DNA of 64,000 nucleotides from Macrosoma leucophasiata. Lineage: Eukaryota; Arthropoda; Insecta; Lepidoptera; Hedylidae. Below the pieces are notes generated by a model. That model saw only the letters and a program-made list of their open reading frames with translations, searched no databases and had not been told where the DNA came from. Positions within the stretch are counted from its first letter, which is position 1. Each line of letters opens with the position of its first letter. The DNA lies in contig JAWQUS010000025.1 in the NCBI GenBank assembly GCA_036365455.1, positions 25,828,001 through 25,892,000 of the forward strand. The letters run 5' to 3'. Below, piece after piece: positions 51,431 to 61,102 of the stretch. The translations under genes were made by a program, and so were the position numbers.

Positions 51431-51830
51431 GGCAAATGCTGATGAATGTGACCCTGACCACTGCGGCTCACCTAGGGCCGAACTGTGTGCCCGTCCACCC
51501 GGGTGTCCCAAGATGCCGAAACAAATAACCCCGCCACCGGGGCGTCTTGAGACGCCTGGTGTGGTGGGTGGTAGGGGCAGAGACCTTCGGGCATTGGACT
51601 AGGGGATGTCCATCGGCCGAATGGAGAAATCCCGGGCTGGCTGGCGTGCAGGTGTTCTGCATGGCACTAGTGGTGGTTGGAGCCGAGGCTTCGAGGAGGG
51701 CTCGGCAACGAGCAACCGCGGTTTTTAGTAGGTATGTCCGTTTCCAGAGTCCCACATAACCCACCCCTCTCCCTAAGCGAAAATGCGTTACGCATACCCA
51801 GCGTAACGCATTTTCCCCTGGTAAAAAGGT
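51431..51830 (+). mobile_element. GC-rich non-LTR 3' fragment, relative of the 45-46 kb insert
   Basis: CGGGGCGTCTTGAGACGCC, GGACTAGGGGATGTCCATC, GGCGTGCAGGTGTTCTGC and GCACTAGTGGTGGTTGGAG align with the minus strand of 45.4-45.6 kb. It follows LINE2 directly. Opposed frames here (51468-51899 minus, 51547-51759 plus) are incidental. Confidence 0.7.
51780..51814. repeat. 14-bp perfect hairpin
   Basis: AAAATGCGTTACGC (51780-51793) pairs with GCGTAACGCATTTT (51801-51814) across a 7-nt loop. It marks the end of the GC-rich fragment and could be its 3' structure. Confidence 0.92.
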
Positions 51831-52269
51831 AGTGCTTATGACCTTGGGTTCCAACACTGAAAATATCAGTAAAAAGATATTTAAAGAAAAAAGAGACAAT
51901 CACAGGAGACCCGTATTAATTATAGCCAGCACAATAAAACTTCACTAATTCAATAAAAAAATCAACGTACCTTTTCACTTTGCGAAGACAGAATGAACAA
52001 TCAAAAGATTAAGATCCCAACAGACGCAGAAGCTCGACCTAAACGAATTAAAGCTTGATAGAATGGTGTAAATTACCGTATTTCGTTTATTACGGCCGAA
52101 CGTTTACTTACTACGAGATTGATGGTTGTTTCTCTAGAGTGGAGTATTTTAGAGAATATTATATAAAAATTAAGGATAACATAAACTTGAGTTGTTATCC
52201 AGTGATCAAAGGGCAAAGGGTACAGCGATAAATTTACAATATTGTTTAAACAGTAAAGTATAAGTAGCG
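51831..52269. other. no recognisable gene
   Basis: AT-rich, unassigned. Confidence 0.4.
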
Positions 52270-52830
52270 TCTGTCGTCAGCACCGGGTCCAATTTGAACC
52301 CCGGACCTTTATCAGGCTTGCGCGGGACATGAGGGGTCCAACACGTCCTTTCGAGAATTTTGATCTATTTTGTAATGGGTTATATTCGGCGGGACTTCTC
52401 TCTGACTGCTTCAATAGTTAATACATACACAGACAGACCCCGAAAAATACATGGGACTAATGTATTGATGAATGACTCGCCAAACTTTGGGCTATATGGG
52501 TGAACTGGGGGGACAAGCTGGCTGGGCTGGAGTGAGATCCGGCACCTGCCTATCATCTAACTTCTCACATTATTGAATCCTACTTTAGGCAGGTGGTGAC
52601 CCGCCTCTTCTTGGTGGGCCCCCCAAACAGCCAACCCGATGGTCGACGGGGGCCAACACTGGCGTGAGAGGCTGGGGGTGTCGAGAGGTGGTTTCACCAT
52701 CACGAGCGAGTAATCTCGAGCTCGGAGCGGGCTTCCCCGATATTATGCCTTTAGACTCTTCCACCCCCGAGTGTATGGCTCTTGCAGAAATTTAGACAAC
52801 AGCCTATTATCTAAATTTCTGCAAGTACTT
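52270..52830. repeat. GC-rich repeat remnants with terminal hairpin
   Basis: 52300-52430 resembles 11.37-11.48 kb. 52490-52780 is GC-rich with GGTGGTGACCCGCCTC, GGTCGACGGGGGCC and CGCGAGTAATCTCGAG-like words, probably another non-LTR fragment. A 16-bp perfect inverted repeat (CTTGCAGAAATTTAGA at 52781-52796, complement at 52810-52825) closes the block. Confidence 0.5.
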
Positions 52831-53570
52831 TTTTATTAAGTAGCGTAATTATTACACCAGTGGACCAATACCCGATGCTAGAGTCACCTTTAATTATCTT
52901 TGAAGTACTTTGAACCCACTGTAGCGTACCTATGTAAAAAAATATAACTGCATCAAGCCCATCAATTTAAAAAAGTTCTTACGAGACACGGCAATTGAAG
53001 AAAGTTAAGAATTGAAATTAGCAGAATACACGACCACATATTACATTGCCGTTTCAATAATTTGATGGACATTATTTTTAAAGATATAAAGGCTTAAATG
53101 TTGTAGTTAAATATAATAGTCGAAAAGCTATTTAAGATGCATTAACAAAATAACCAGTAATTTTGCTAAGGATCTACAAAGTAAACACGGCTATTCTTCA
53201 GTGACCTATTTGTAACAATTATTTTCAAGTTGTGTTCTTAAGAACAAGTTAATTATACTGAGTGGACTCACACAGCAACTTAAGTTGCTTTCTTTGGATT
53301 GAAATATACGGTAAGTTAGTTGGGATGGAGACGCTAAGAGATATTGAATGTAGAATGAGTGAATTAGATGTGTCGTTCGCAATTGAATTTATCATAAGAA
53401 CTGTGTATTCGAATCCCAAGAAAGACATCAAAAAGTTCATTAACAGTCATACTTTATGTTCTTTTAACTCTATTTGCGTGTTTGCGTCATCTCCGTTATT
53501 ATGTACGTGTGTGTCAAGAAAATAAAAAAGTCTTTCTTCCTTTCAAAAGGCCAATTACTGACTGAAGTTG
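52831..53570. other. no recognisable gene
   Basis: The plus frame 53262-53525 (87 codons) has no domain and no codon-usage signal I can detect by eye. Otherwise unassigned. Confidence 0.4.
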
Positions 53571-53700
53571 AGATCATCAGGATCGACGTATGAAGAGAGT
53601 GATGAGTCAGAAAGAGCACAGGAGATATGCAAAGACAGAGATATTACTATATACTCTCACGCTTTTTCACTGTGATGGAAGGACACTGTATAGGAGTAGC
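53571..53700 (+). mobile_element. possible diverged LINE1 3' fragment
   Basis: TATGAAGAGAGTGATGA, GCACAGGAGATATGCAAAG and CTCTCACGCTTTT follow the order of the LINE1 C-terminus (MKRMMKVDEAREVC). Weak. Confidence 0.35.
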
Positions 53701-54175
53701 CCTACCACCAATAAAGAAAGTTAAATTACCACATTCTTGATAGACTAGATCATGTGTTTTCTGAGTTGAAAAAACACACGCGCGGAAAACCAAATATTAA
53801 GAGGAATGTGAAAAGTTTATATTGTGATGTTACCTACAGCAATTCAATCCCGTATTCTCCTATTCTCTTTTAGCCTTCAGGTGTTTAATCTAATGATACG
53901 AGATAAAATTAAAAGCAAGTCCCGAGAAAACTTTATTTCACGCTCCATTCATTGCTCTTAGTATATAAGGTTTTCAGTGCTTCGTTTTAAATTTGCTGCT
54001 TCAATAATATGGGATGAGAACATATGGAGCGTATGCTTATTCCTAGGTTATTCTGAACATTTCTATGCAAGTATGCTAATGAAGAAATAAAAAAGATTAT
54101 TTGTGCTTTTATTTTGTTATGAATGCGTCTAGATTAAACCTGCAGGGCTCTGTTTAATGTTATAAAAAATAAAAT
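53701..54175. other. no recognisable gene
   Basis: AT-rich, unassigned. Confidence 0.35.
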
Positions 54176-54361
54176 TAAATACGCTTACACCCACAGCTCC
54201 ATACTAGGTATAAACCTGTACCGTCGGTGACGTTTTTTTTTATGTAATGAAGGTGGCAAACAAGCATGCAGTTCACATTGTTGTTAAGTGATGACTGCAG
54301 CCTATAGACACCCACAAAAAGACCAAGGTCGAATTGCAGATGCGTTACCACCCCTGAAGCA

Positions 54362-55140
54362 CCTACGCCAGGTGCTACATAACAACAAGCTCCATGTACC
54401 ACCCGTCCGTCACAGAGGCCGCGTGAAACCACCTACAGTAGAACGACAACCAGCTATACTACCTTACGTTAAGGGTGTCACAGATAAAATCAGCAACATT
54501 TTAAAAAAGAATTCCATTAAAACAGTTTTCAAACCATATAAAAAGATTCATCAGTATTTAAGACCCATTAAAAGTAATATTCCATTACGAAATTCGGGCA
54601 TTTATAAATTAGATTGTGATTGTGGACTCTCATATATTGGTCAAACGAAGAGAGCTGTATCCACCCGCGTTAAAGAGAACATTGCTGATGTCAAAAACCG
54701 AAGAACAGGGAGGTCTGCAGTCTGTGAACACATAGCGGATAAGCCGAACCATTACATCCGGTTTGATAAAATTCAAAATTCAAATACTCGCTAGAGAACA
54801 CAAACCCATTCCACGAATGGTACGCGAGGCTATTGAAATTAAAAAACACCCAAATTCCAATAGAGAAGATGGATGGCGATTATCAATTAAATCCCAGCCG
54901 CAGCAGTCTGCAAGACCTCAAGATACCATAAGTAATTATTGTGTTAATCCTGAACGCTACGCAAGGCGTTTACGAAATCGATGGAGGTAGCTACATATAA
55001 TTTTTTCAAACTTCTGTCAGACAAATGTCACCTCAGTCTGCCCGGGACCACGGAAGCTGAAAAGCGACCGAAACGTCGGGTTGATTTTAAAAATCATTTT
55101 AGTTTAATATACGCGAGATAAATCCGTAAAAATAGTTTTA
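54362..55140 (+). mobile_element. Penelope-like element, 5'-truncated
   Basis: It holds the very end of the reverse transcriptase, the GIY-YIG endonuclease and the 3' region (GCCCGGGACCACGGAAGC, then CGACCGAAACGTCGGG). Other pieces of the same 3' region lie at 11.98 and 57.42-57.64 kb. Confidence 0.85.
54370..54990 (+). pseudogene. Penelope-like RT end plus GIY-YIG endonuclease (one frameshift)
   Basis: First frame (to 54794): VERQPAILPYVKGVTDKISN, LKKNSIKTVFKPYKKIHQYL (reverse transcriptase end), then GIYKLDCDCGLSYIGQTKRA, the GIY..YIG endonuclease motif with its Cys pair, and a Arg-containing VSTRVKENIADVKNRRTG helix followed by SAVCEHIADKPNHYIRFDKI. A frameshift near 54780 leads to the second frame (to 54990): AREHKPIPRMVREAIEIKKH, PNSNREDGWRLS. 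PLE endonucleases nick the target during retrotransposition. The fragment lacks the catalytic reverse transcriptase and is inactive. Confidence 0.88.
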
Positions 55141-55262
55141 TTTCAATGCGGTAGTGCCTACGCCCGCGAGCTCCGTCACTGGAGCTCTACCACCAGTAAG
55201 CAAGTGTGGGTATTAATTTGGTAATTAAACGGTCGTCTCACGCCGCTGGACTAACGGGGTCG

Positions 55263-55600
55263 CTAGACCTACAACAATGTGGTAGTAGAGTTCCAGTGAA
55301 CTCGAGGAGGTAGTACCACCGCATTATCTAATTTATCTGCCGACAAATGGTAGTGTAGTACTTTCGTGTTCCGGGTAGATGGTAATGTATGGGCTCGTAA
55401 TATTTAACTATCACAGAGACGTAGTCAAAAGTTAATGCATGCATTCAAGCATACATGCTGCATTCGCCAGTTAAGTTTTTAATTCATGTAAAAAGTGACG
55501 AACCTATTGATATTTCCGGAGACATCAAACGAGATATTGGGAAACTTCTAGAAAATTAAAAAAACCCAATAGAACCCAATAGAAGAGATTTTACACGACA
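55263..55600. mobile_element. B fragment (+) then A fragment (-)
   Basis: 55278-55430 is a worn B (AGAGTTCCAGTGAACTCGAG, GCATTATCTAATTTATCTGC). 55432-55600 is an A body (GCATTCAAGCATACATGC, ACCTATTGATATTTCCGG). Confidence 0.65.
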
Positions 55601-55935
55601 GTCAGTCAGTTTTAAGTTAAAAAATAAGATGATATTATTATGAGAAACCTTATTGCTTTTATAATAGAGTAAAAAATAATCAATGTATACCAGTAGGTAC
55701 AAGATCGTTGAATTTGACCTTTAAGATCTTCGGGACATGGGATAGGCAGTTAAATGGCCCGTATGATTCCACGGCTGCTTGTGATGGCTTGATCTAACGG
55801 CTTATTGTAATTAGGGTTGTGTCTTACTCGTATATGTTGAAATGAACGAGTTTGTGATATTACTAACTCCTTAAAGAACTTTTTTTCGTTCATTCTTTTA
55901 ATAATTTTTGCTGAATTTGTATTTTATCAGAAAAA
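55601..55935. other. no recognisable gene
   Basis: Unassigned. Confidence 0.35.
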
Positions 55936-55939
55936 GAAC

Positions 55940-56195
55940 GACCCGGTTAGTCCAGTGGTGTGAGACGACTGTTTGATTCGAAGGGTCGCGGGTTTGATCC
56001 CCGCACGGGGACAAATATTTGTATGGCCTACGGATATTTGTTTCGGGTCTGGGTGTTTGTGTATGTGTTGTATGTGTACAACGGCATCCACGACACAGAT
56101 TTATATCTAATATGTGTCTGTGAGTGTAAGCGTATCTTTATAGAAAGTATGCCCACTCCTTCGAGGATTACGAGCGTGAAGTTACGAAAAAGTAT
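55940..56195 (+). mobile_element. SINE D full length, joined to an A 3' end
   Basis: D runs from GACCCGGTTAGTCCAGTGG to GTGAGTGTAAGCGTATC. Directly after, CTTCGAGGATTACGAGCGTG is the 3' end of A. Either D inserted at the A tail or a chimera formed at reverse transcription. Confidence 0.8.
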
Positions 56196-56589
56196 AAAAT
56201 ATTTCAACATACAGTCATGAGAATATACGAAACGAAATCGGTAGTTAAGTGGCTTGTGTGATTCTTGTGATGACTTGATCTTACTGAAATTAGGGTTGTC
56301 ACCTTAGCGCAGAAGAAATAATTTATGAAAATTTAGTAGGTATCATGAAATGCTAATGGCGGTGCATAATCCGAGTGACATGTATTATAAATGCTGCCCA
56401 GTCTTCTTAAGAAAAAAATATTTTTTAATAATTCTGACAGTAAAAAGAAGTGGCAATACCTGCCTAGAAAAAAAAAACTTTAAATTTACTCTTTTATACG
56501 TTTTATAAAGTTATAGTTTTGTAACAGGCATTATATTTTGGTGTACCTTACAACTCAAACTAGCCGAACACAACAGCTAATATATAAAT
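56196..56589. other. no recognisable gene
   Basis: AT-rich, unassigned. Confidence 0.35.
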
Positions 56590-56812
56590 AATAAACAGAT
56601 TGCCATATTTTTATTTTTTGTAATAACACATGCGACTGAACTTAGAAATCAAAGAAAAACTGGAATTAAAAAATTGACATAGGCAGGAATTAAACTTGTA
56701 ACCTCAGAATAACCAGTCAAAATTAGTTCTGAGCAAGATGAAGATGCCTATAGACTTCAATATTAACTTACCATCAATGTGAATTGTACGCTTGTATGCC
56801 GCTCCATAACAT
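56590..56812. mobile_element. E2 remnant (-) and B tail (+)
   Basis: 56590-56730 has GTAATAACACATGCGACTG and GGCAGGAATTAAACTTG, a worn E2 unit. 56745-56812 has CCATCAATGTGAATTGTACG with an A-rich end, a B tail. Confidence 0.5.
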
Positions 56813-57045
56813 AAAAAATGATAAAACATAACTTCAACCCCTGTATTTTCCCTATACAGCTGCTAAAAGGATATGCATTCTTTAATATACTCGAGATTTC
56901 CCAGGGGTATTTTTTCAGTTCTATGTAATAAGTAGCCAATCTACATGCATCACATTTACCATCTCCCAATTCATTCATACAGAAATAGTTTAGTGACAAC
57001 CCTAGAGATTTGAAAGGTTCATGTGAAATATGACGTGGTTTGACC
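56813..57045. other. unassigned; 56983-57050 duplicated at 58.77 kb
   Basis: GTGACAACCCTAGAGATTTG and TGACGTGGTTTGACC match 58771-58835 (GTGACAGCCCTAGGAATTTG, TGATGTGGCTTGACC). The homology resumes at 57339 after the MITE. Confidence 0.55.
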
Positions 57046-57346
57046 TACTTATACATAGAGCAACACGGGAGGGGAGTATATGCAGGCTTTCCCCTCTATC
57101 AAAGTACAAGTACAAGTGTACCTACACCTGTCACCCAGATGTTTAAATGATTGCGTGAAATTGTTTATGTACTTTTTCTATATCAAGGTGTGATTTTCGT
57201 AGACGACTTTTGTAGTGCGTGTGTGTGTATCACACGTAGTTCCCCCCGCAAGAAATGACACACTGTTTTGCATCGGTAATAAACGCTTTGGCTATGCCCC
57301 GGTCCGCCGCGGCGGCCGGTGGCCCGTGTTGCTCTATGTTCTTATA
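57046..57346. mobile_element. hAT-type MITE, 285 bp, with 8-bp TSD
   Basis: Perfect 16-bp terminal inverted repeats, CATAGAGCAACACGGG (57054-57069) and CCCGTGTTGCTCTATG (57323-57338). Flanks are TACTTATA and TTCTTATA, an 8-bp duplication with one mismatch, as hAT elements make. A paralogous segment at 58.77-58.88 kb lacks the element and reads straight through the site (CACTTCTTATGCG). The element is non-coding; its right part is GC-rich (GTCCGCCGCGGCGGCCGG). Confidence 0.85.
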
Positions 57347-57412
57347 GGATGAACGGCGTATGTTTTAAGGTGTATTCGGGTTAACGTTTTCGTAGGTTTT
57401 CGTGAGCTTCAT
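57347..57412. other. flank of the MITE, homologous to 58.85 kb
   Basis: AAGGTGTATTCGGGTT occurs in both places. Confidence 0.5.
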
Positions 57413-57639
57413 ACATTATAGAAATTAAATTTGCGGATTATCTCGCGTATACATCACTCCCAAACTTCTTCTTACACCCGACGTTTCGGTCGCTTTCCAG
57501 CTACCGTGGTCACGGGCAGACTGATTCGACGATGTTTAGCCTGGTCTTATATAGCTGAGACAGAACAAAGTCGGGTGTAAGAAGAAGTTTAGGAGTGTTG
57601 TATACGCAAGAAAATCCGCAAGTTTAATTTCTACAATGT
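57413..57639. mobile_element. 227-bp inverted repeat with a Penelope-like core
   Basis: Arms of about 70 nt (57413-57482 and 57570-57639) are nearly perfect complements, with a few mismatches. The 87-nt centre read on the minus strand contains CCACGGTAGCTGGAAAGCG then ACCGAAACGTCGGG, the motif found downstream of the Penelope-like gene at 55 kb. Penelope elements are known for inverted terminal extensions, so this is probably a non-autonomous or terminal derivative. Confidence 0.8.
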
Positions 57640-57799
57640 GTTCGGGTTTTTAGGGCGACTTATTGCATTATTTTGTGATTGATCATTTTTGCCGAAAGAC
57701 GTCTATTCGTGGATAGTCTTTTTAGAAATAATTATAATTCAAAAGAATTACAATGTATAGAAATGTAAGTATCTTTATATAAAACGAACTAGAGATTTC
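57640..57799. other. unassigned
   Basis: Short unassigned stretch; TTCGGGTTTTTAGGGCG hints again at the 58.86 kb paralogue. Confidence 0.35.
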
Positions 57800-57965
57800 G
57801 TATTTGTATGTATGTATTTTCACGCCAGGTCCCTAACACGGTAGGCAGAGAGTGTAGAGCACCAGATATCCCGGCCCTGACATACCTATCGTGCCTCATT
57901 TTCTTTCATCATTCTCTTCTTACATGCACGCCGATTCCTAAGACTTTTGACCGCACCATCAGATA
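57800..57965 (-). mobile_element. LINE1 3' fragment
   Basis: TTTTCACGCCAGGTCCCTAAC to CCGATTCCTAAGACTTTTG on plus, the LINE1 C-terminus (first word partly given: CACGCCAGGTCCCTAAC). Flanks TCGTATTTGTATG and TCGAATTTGTGTA may be a decayed TSD. Confidence 0.8.
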
Positions 57966-57975
57966 TCGAATTTGT

Positions 57976-58312
57976 GTAATTATAATAATGTTATACGTCC
58001 TATCGCTGGGCACTCCGTCCCTTCTTAGGGGAGGACTGGAGCTTACTCCACCACGCTGCTCCAATGCGGGTTGGTGGAGACAAAGGTTAGTGGCCAACCC
58101 GCTGTCGGATGTTTTCAAGGCCTCCAACAAGGCTTATCGATTTCTATCTATCGATAGCAACCGGGACCGATGGCTTGACATGCCCTTCAAAGCACGGAAA
58201 CGCGCTTTTAATTTAGTAACTAGCGGTCGCCCATCACATGACCGACCGCGCGCGTATCGCTTAATCAAGTAGATTGCTTGCGATCTACACTAGCGGAGCC
58301 ATGCCCGCTTTG
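57976..58312 (-). mobile_element. 5S-rRNA-derived SINE (family C)
   Basis: Nearly complete minus copy: ATAATGTTATACGTCC tail side, GGGTTGGTGGAGAC, 5S block GCGGTCGCCCATCAC on plus, and head GAGCCATGCCCGC. Confidence 0.83.
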
Positions 58313-58700
58313 TGTAATTGTGTGATATCAATTATTGTAGTTCGTTTTTGCTCCTTAAAACATTTAATAAAGTGACAGTCTTGGAACCGGCATAGACTAT
58401 TTGTTAGAATAAAGGAAATCTTTCCCCAATAATTCTCACAATAGTGTTGTGAGTCATAAGGAGAAAATATGCCATAATCGCCACACTTGTTATGCGGATT
58501 AGTGATGGACATTAGCGGTACTTTTATCACAAAACGCTGTTTCCCGTCCTGCTTAATTGCATTCATTGCCGCCTGTTGAAATGGTTTGACCGTATTTTTT
58601 TAACTAACTGCACTAGCAGAAGAATTCTAATCCACTACCAATGTATGGCTGTTTACCATTTCATGCAATAAAAAATACTTTCAACGTTTTGCAGACAGAA
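58313..58700 (-). mobile_element. family H copy
   Basis: TATGCCATAATCGCCACAC, GCGGATTAGTGATGG, CTGTTGAAATGGTTTGACCG and the upstream GCACTAGCAGAAGAATTC on plus. The minus frame 58285-58566 is incidental. Confidence 0.7.
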
Positions 58701-59383
58701 TCTTCACAAATTTATATAAATTAATGAGAATAATGTAATACCATTTTACAACTTATTCTCACAAAAAGAAATAGTGACAGCCCTAGGAATTTGAAAGGGC
58801 TACATGAATTATGATGTGGCTTGACCCACTTCTTATGCGATCAGCGCCGTATTTTAAAGGTGTATTCGGGTTTTTGTGCTCGATACTATAACGCGTTGTT
58901 GTGTGATTTAGAGGTGCGTGATAAATAACTTCACTGTGAAAAAATCACAGTGATCTGATGTCGTAAGCGATCACTGTGACATATCACGAAATAACGTCGT
59001 TCCAAGGAACGACCATTGTTATTTGTTCCATTAACGTTCCAGTATGTGGCGTTCTTCAGTCACTCACATCACAAGGAACGAAATGAACGTTACTTACGCC
59101 TACGAAATCGAATGCGCTGGCTTGAGTGATTGAGTGCGAAGGAGTTGCATGCAGTTAGTCGGAATACCTTTCATAGAGTTTACTATTCATAGAAACGAAA
59201 TGTATATTTTGGAAATTATTATGAAAATAAAATGATATTACCTACATATATACTTAATTAGTTGAATAAAGATTCTCGAATAATTATTATTACTGTACAA
59301 ACATTTAGGTAATAATTTAGTTGCATTTAAAACAATAATTCTTTAGAATTATTTATATAATCATGATAAAGTAATATCAATAC
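58701..59383. other. no gene; palindromic words at 58925-59070
   Basis: TTCACTGTGA, ATCACAGTGATC, CGATCACTGTGAC and paired GTTCC/GGAAC words cluster at 58925-59070. A diverged relative lies at 60165-60245. Confidence 0.55.
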
Positions 59384-60057
59384 AAATAAATAAAATTGGA
59401 GTCTCAATGTGTAATATAAAATAACCGCTTTTTACTAAATGCATACGTATGTATACACGGTACATATACCAAAACATTTTTTTTACAATTTTTGTCTGTC
59501 TGTCTGTTTGTTCCCGCTAATCTCGGGTAAGGCTGAACCGATTTTGACGGGACTTTCACTGGCAGATAGCTAGAGTAACTTAGGCTACTTTTATACTAGC
59601 TGCGCCCACGACTTCGTCTGGGTAGATACTGAACAATCATAAATACTCATACTACATCATAAAAGTCATGTATGCTTGTTTTTTCACACAAAAAACACGC
59701 TTTCATCTATAAATCATTAAATTTTCAATTTTATTTTACACTAGCTGTACCCGCGACTTCAACCGCGCGAGATTGAAATGATTGTTCAGTATCTACCCGG
59801 ACGAAGTCGTGGACGAAGCTAGTATAAAAGTAGCCTAAGTGACTGCTTATTACATCAGCTGTCTGCCAGTGAAAGTGCCGTCAAAATCGGTCCAGCCGTT
59901 CCTGAGATTAGCGGGAACAAACGGACAGACAGACAGACAAAAATTGTAAAAAATGTTGTTTTGGTATATGTACCGTGTATATATACATGTGCATTTGGTA
60001 AAAAGCGGTTGTTTTAATATTACAAACAGACACTCCAATTTTATTTATTTGTATAGA
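59384..60057. mobile_element. F elements in inverted orientation
   Basis: A plus copy (59384-59645) and a minus copy (about 59790-60057) face each other across about 145 bp. Each arm has AAATAAAATTGGAG, ACGGTACATATACC, a CTGT run, GGGACTTTCACTGGCAG-type words and a CTAGCT end. The central part carries another CTAGCTGTACCCGCGACTTC end at 59742. Confidence 0.7.
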
Positions 60058-60385
60058 TTAGAATATTAAAATACCAAACTGAAGTAATGTAAGTACAGAA
60101 CTTTAGTCAATAGCAGCTTGTAACGTTTGTCACATGAACCATGTTATTTAGATTTGCCTTAACTGTGACGTGCGTGATTGACGTGACAAAGTCACGGTGA
60201 TAAATCACCGTGACTTTTTAGGTACTGTCACAGCGGTCACTGCGATTCCAAAGTAACGTATTTGCCCACGTCTAGTGTGATTCATGTGTGGAGGAACGGG
60301 AGGAAGGGTTCGTCCAACGAAAAAGGAGGATTCTCCGACCAGGTGAGATATTAGCGCCTGGCGGGCCGCTAACGATTGTCATTGG
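60058..60385. other. no gene; 14-bp perfect hairpin at 60188-60217
   Basis: AAAGTCACGGTGAT and its complement are separated by AA only. The remainder is unassigned. Confidence 0.6.
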
Positions 60386-60435
60386 TAAGTTGTATATATT
60401 TTTTTATTTTTAAAGGAAAATGGAAAGAAAAATTT

Positions 60436-60511
60436 GACTTCAGGCGAGGCTCGAACTCGCGACCTACTGGGAATCTAGTCCAGCCGCTCTTCCAATTGAG
60501 CTACTGAAGCC
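60436..60511 (-). pseudogene. tRNA-like sequence, array unit 1
   Basis: Acceptor GGCTTCA with TGAAGTC (one G-T pair), exact A box TAGCTCAATTGG, T arm GCGAGTTCGAGCCTCGC. Confidence 0.8.
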
Positions 60512-60750
60512 CTGCCCGATTTGTCAAATCTTTCCTTCACATCTATTGCATTGCTTTATGGTAGCAGTAGCGCCATCTATTACCAACTATGCTAGTTAGG
60601 CAACCGATATAATAGACTTTTCAGTTTATTGAATATCGTAAAGAAGTCGCTTTTACCCTTAATAATTGTTTGATATTATTTCGCATTAACACATGCTTGT
60701 GAAAATATATATATTTTTTTATTTTTAAAGGAAAATGGAAAGAAAAATTT

Positions 60751-60826
60751 GACTTCAGGCGAGGCTCGAACTCGCGACCTACTGGGAATCTAGTCCAGCC
60801 GCTCTTCCAATTGAGCTACTGAAGCC
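60751..60826 (-). pseudogene. tRNA-like sequence, array unit 2
   Basis: Identical by eye to unit 1, 315 bp further on. Confidence 0.8.
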
Positions 60827-61030
60827 CTGCCCGATTTGTCAAATCTTTCCTTCACATCTATTGCATTGCTTTATGGTAGCAGTAGCGCCATCTATTACCA
60901 ACTATGCTAGTTAGGCAACCGATATAATAGACTTTTCAGTTTATTGAATATCGTAAAGAAGTCGCTTTTACCCTTAATAATTGTTTGATATTATTTCGCA
61001 TTAACACATGCTTGTGAAAATATTTTTTTT

Positions 61031-61102
61031 TCAGTAGCTCAATTGGAAGAGCGGCTGGACTAGATTCCCAGTAGGTCGCGAGTTCGAGCCTCGCCTGAAG
61101 TC
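61031..61102 (+). pseudogene. tRNA-like sequence, array unit 3, 5' end missing
   Basis: It begins at TCAGTAGCTC; the first four acceptor bases and all upstream E sequence are replaced by a T run at the inversion point. Confidence 0.8.

Larger units (their letters stand above)
54176..55262 (-). mobile_element. SINE D split by B, itself split by a Penelope fragment
   Basis: D tail side at 54176-54233 (ACGCTTACACCCACAGCTCC), D head side at 55226-55262 (AAACGGTCGTCTCACGCCG). Inside lie B parts at 54234-54361 and 55141-55198, and between those the Penelope-like fragment. About 110 bp of B (GGCCTAAGG to ATTAGGTA) are missing at the Penelope junctions. Confidence 0.7.

Noticed and set aside
53262..53525. 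87-codon plus-strand frame as a gene
   Set aside because: No recognisable domain, no splice context I can support, and its length is within chance for AT-rich DNA.
54288..54420. Start of a 168-codon gene
   Set aside because: The first part of the frame is family B sequence; only the later Penelope part has protein homology.
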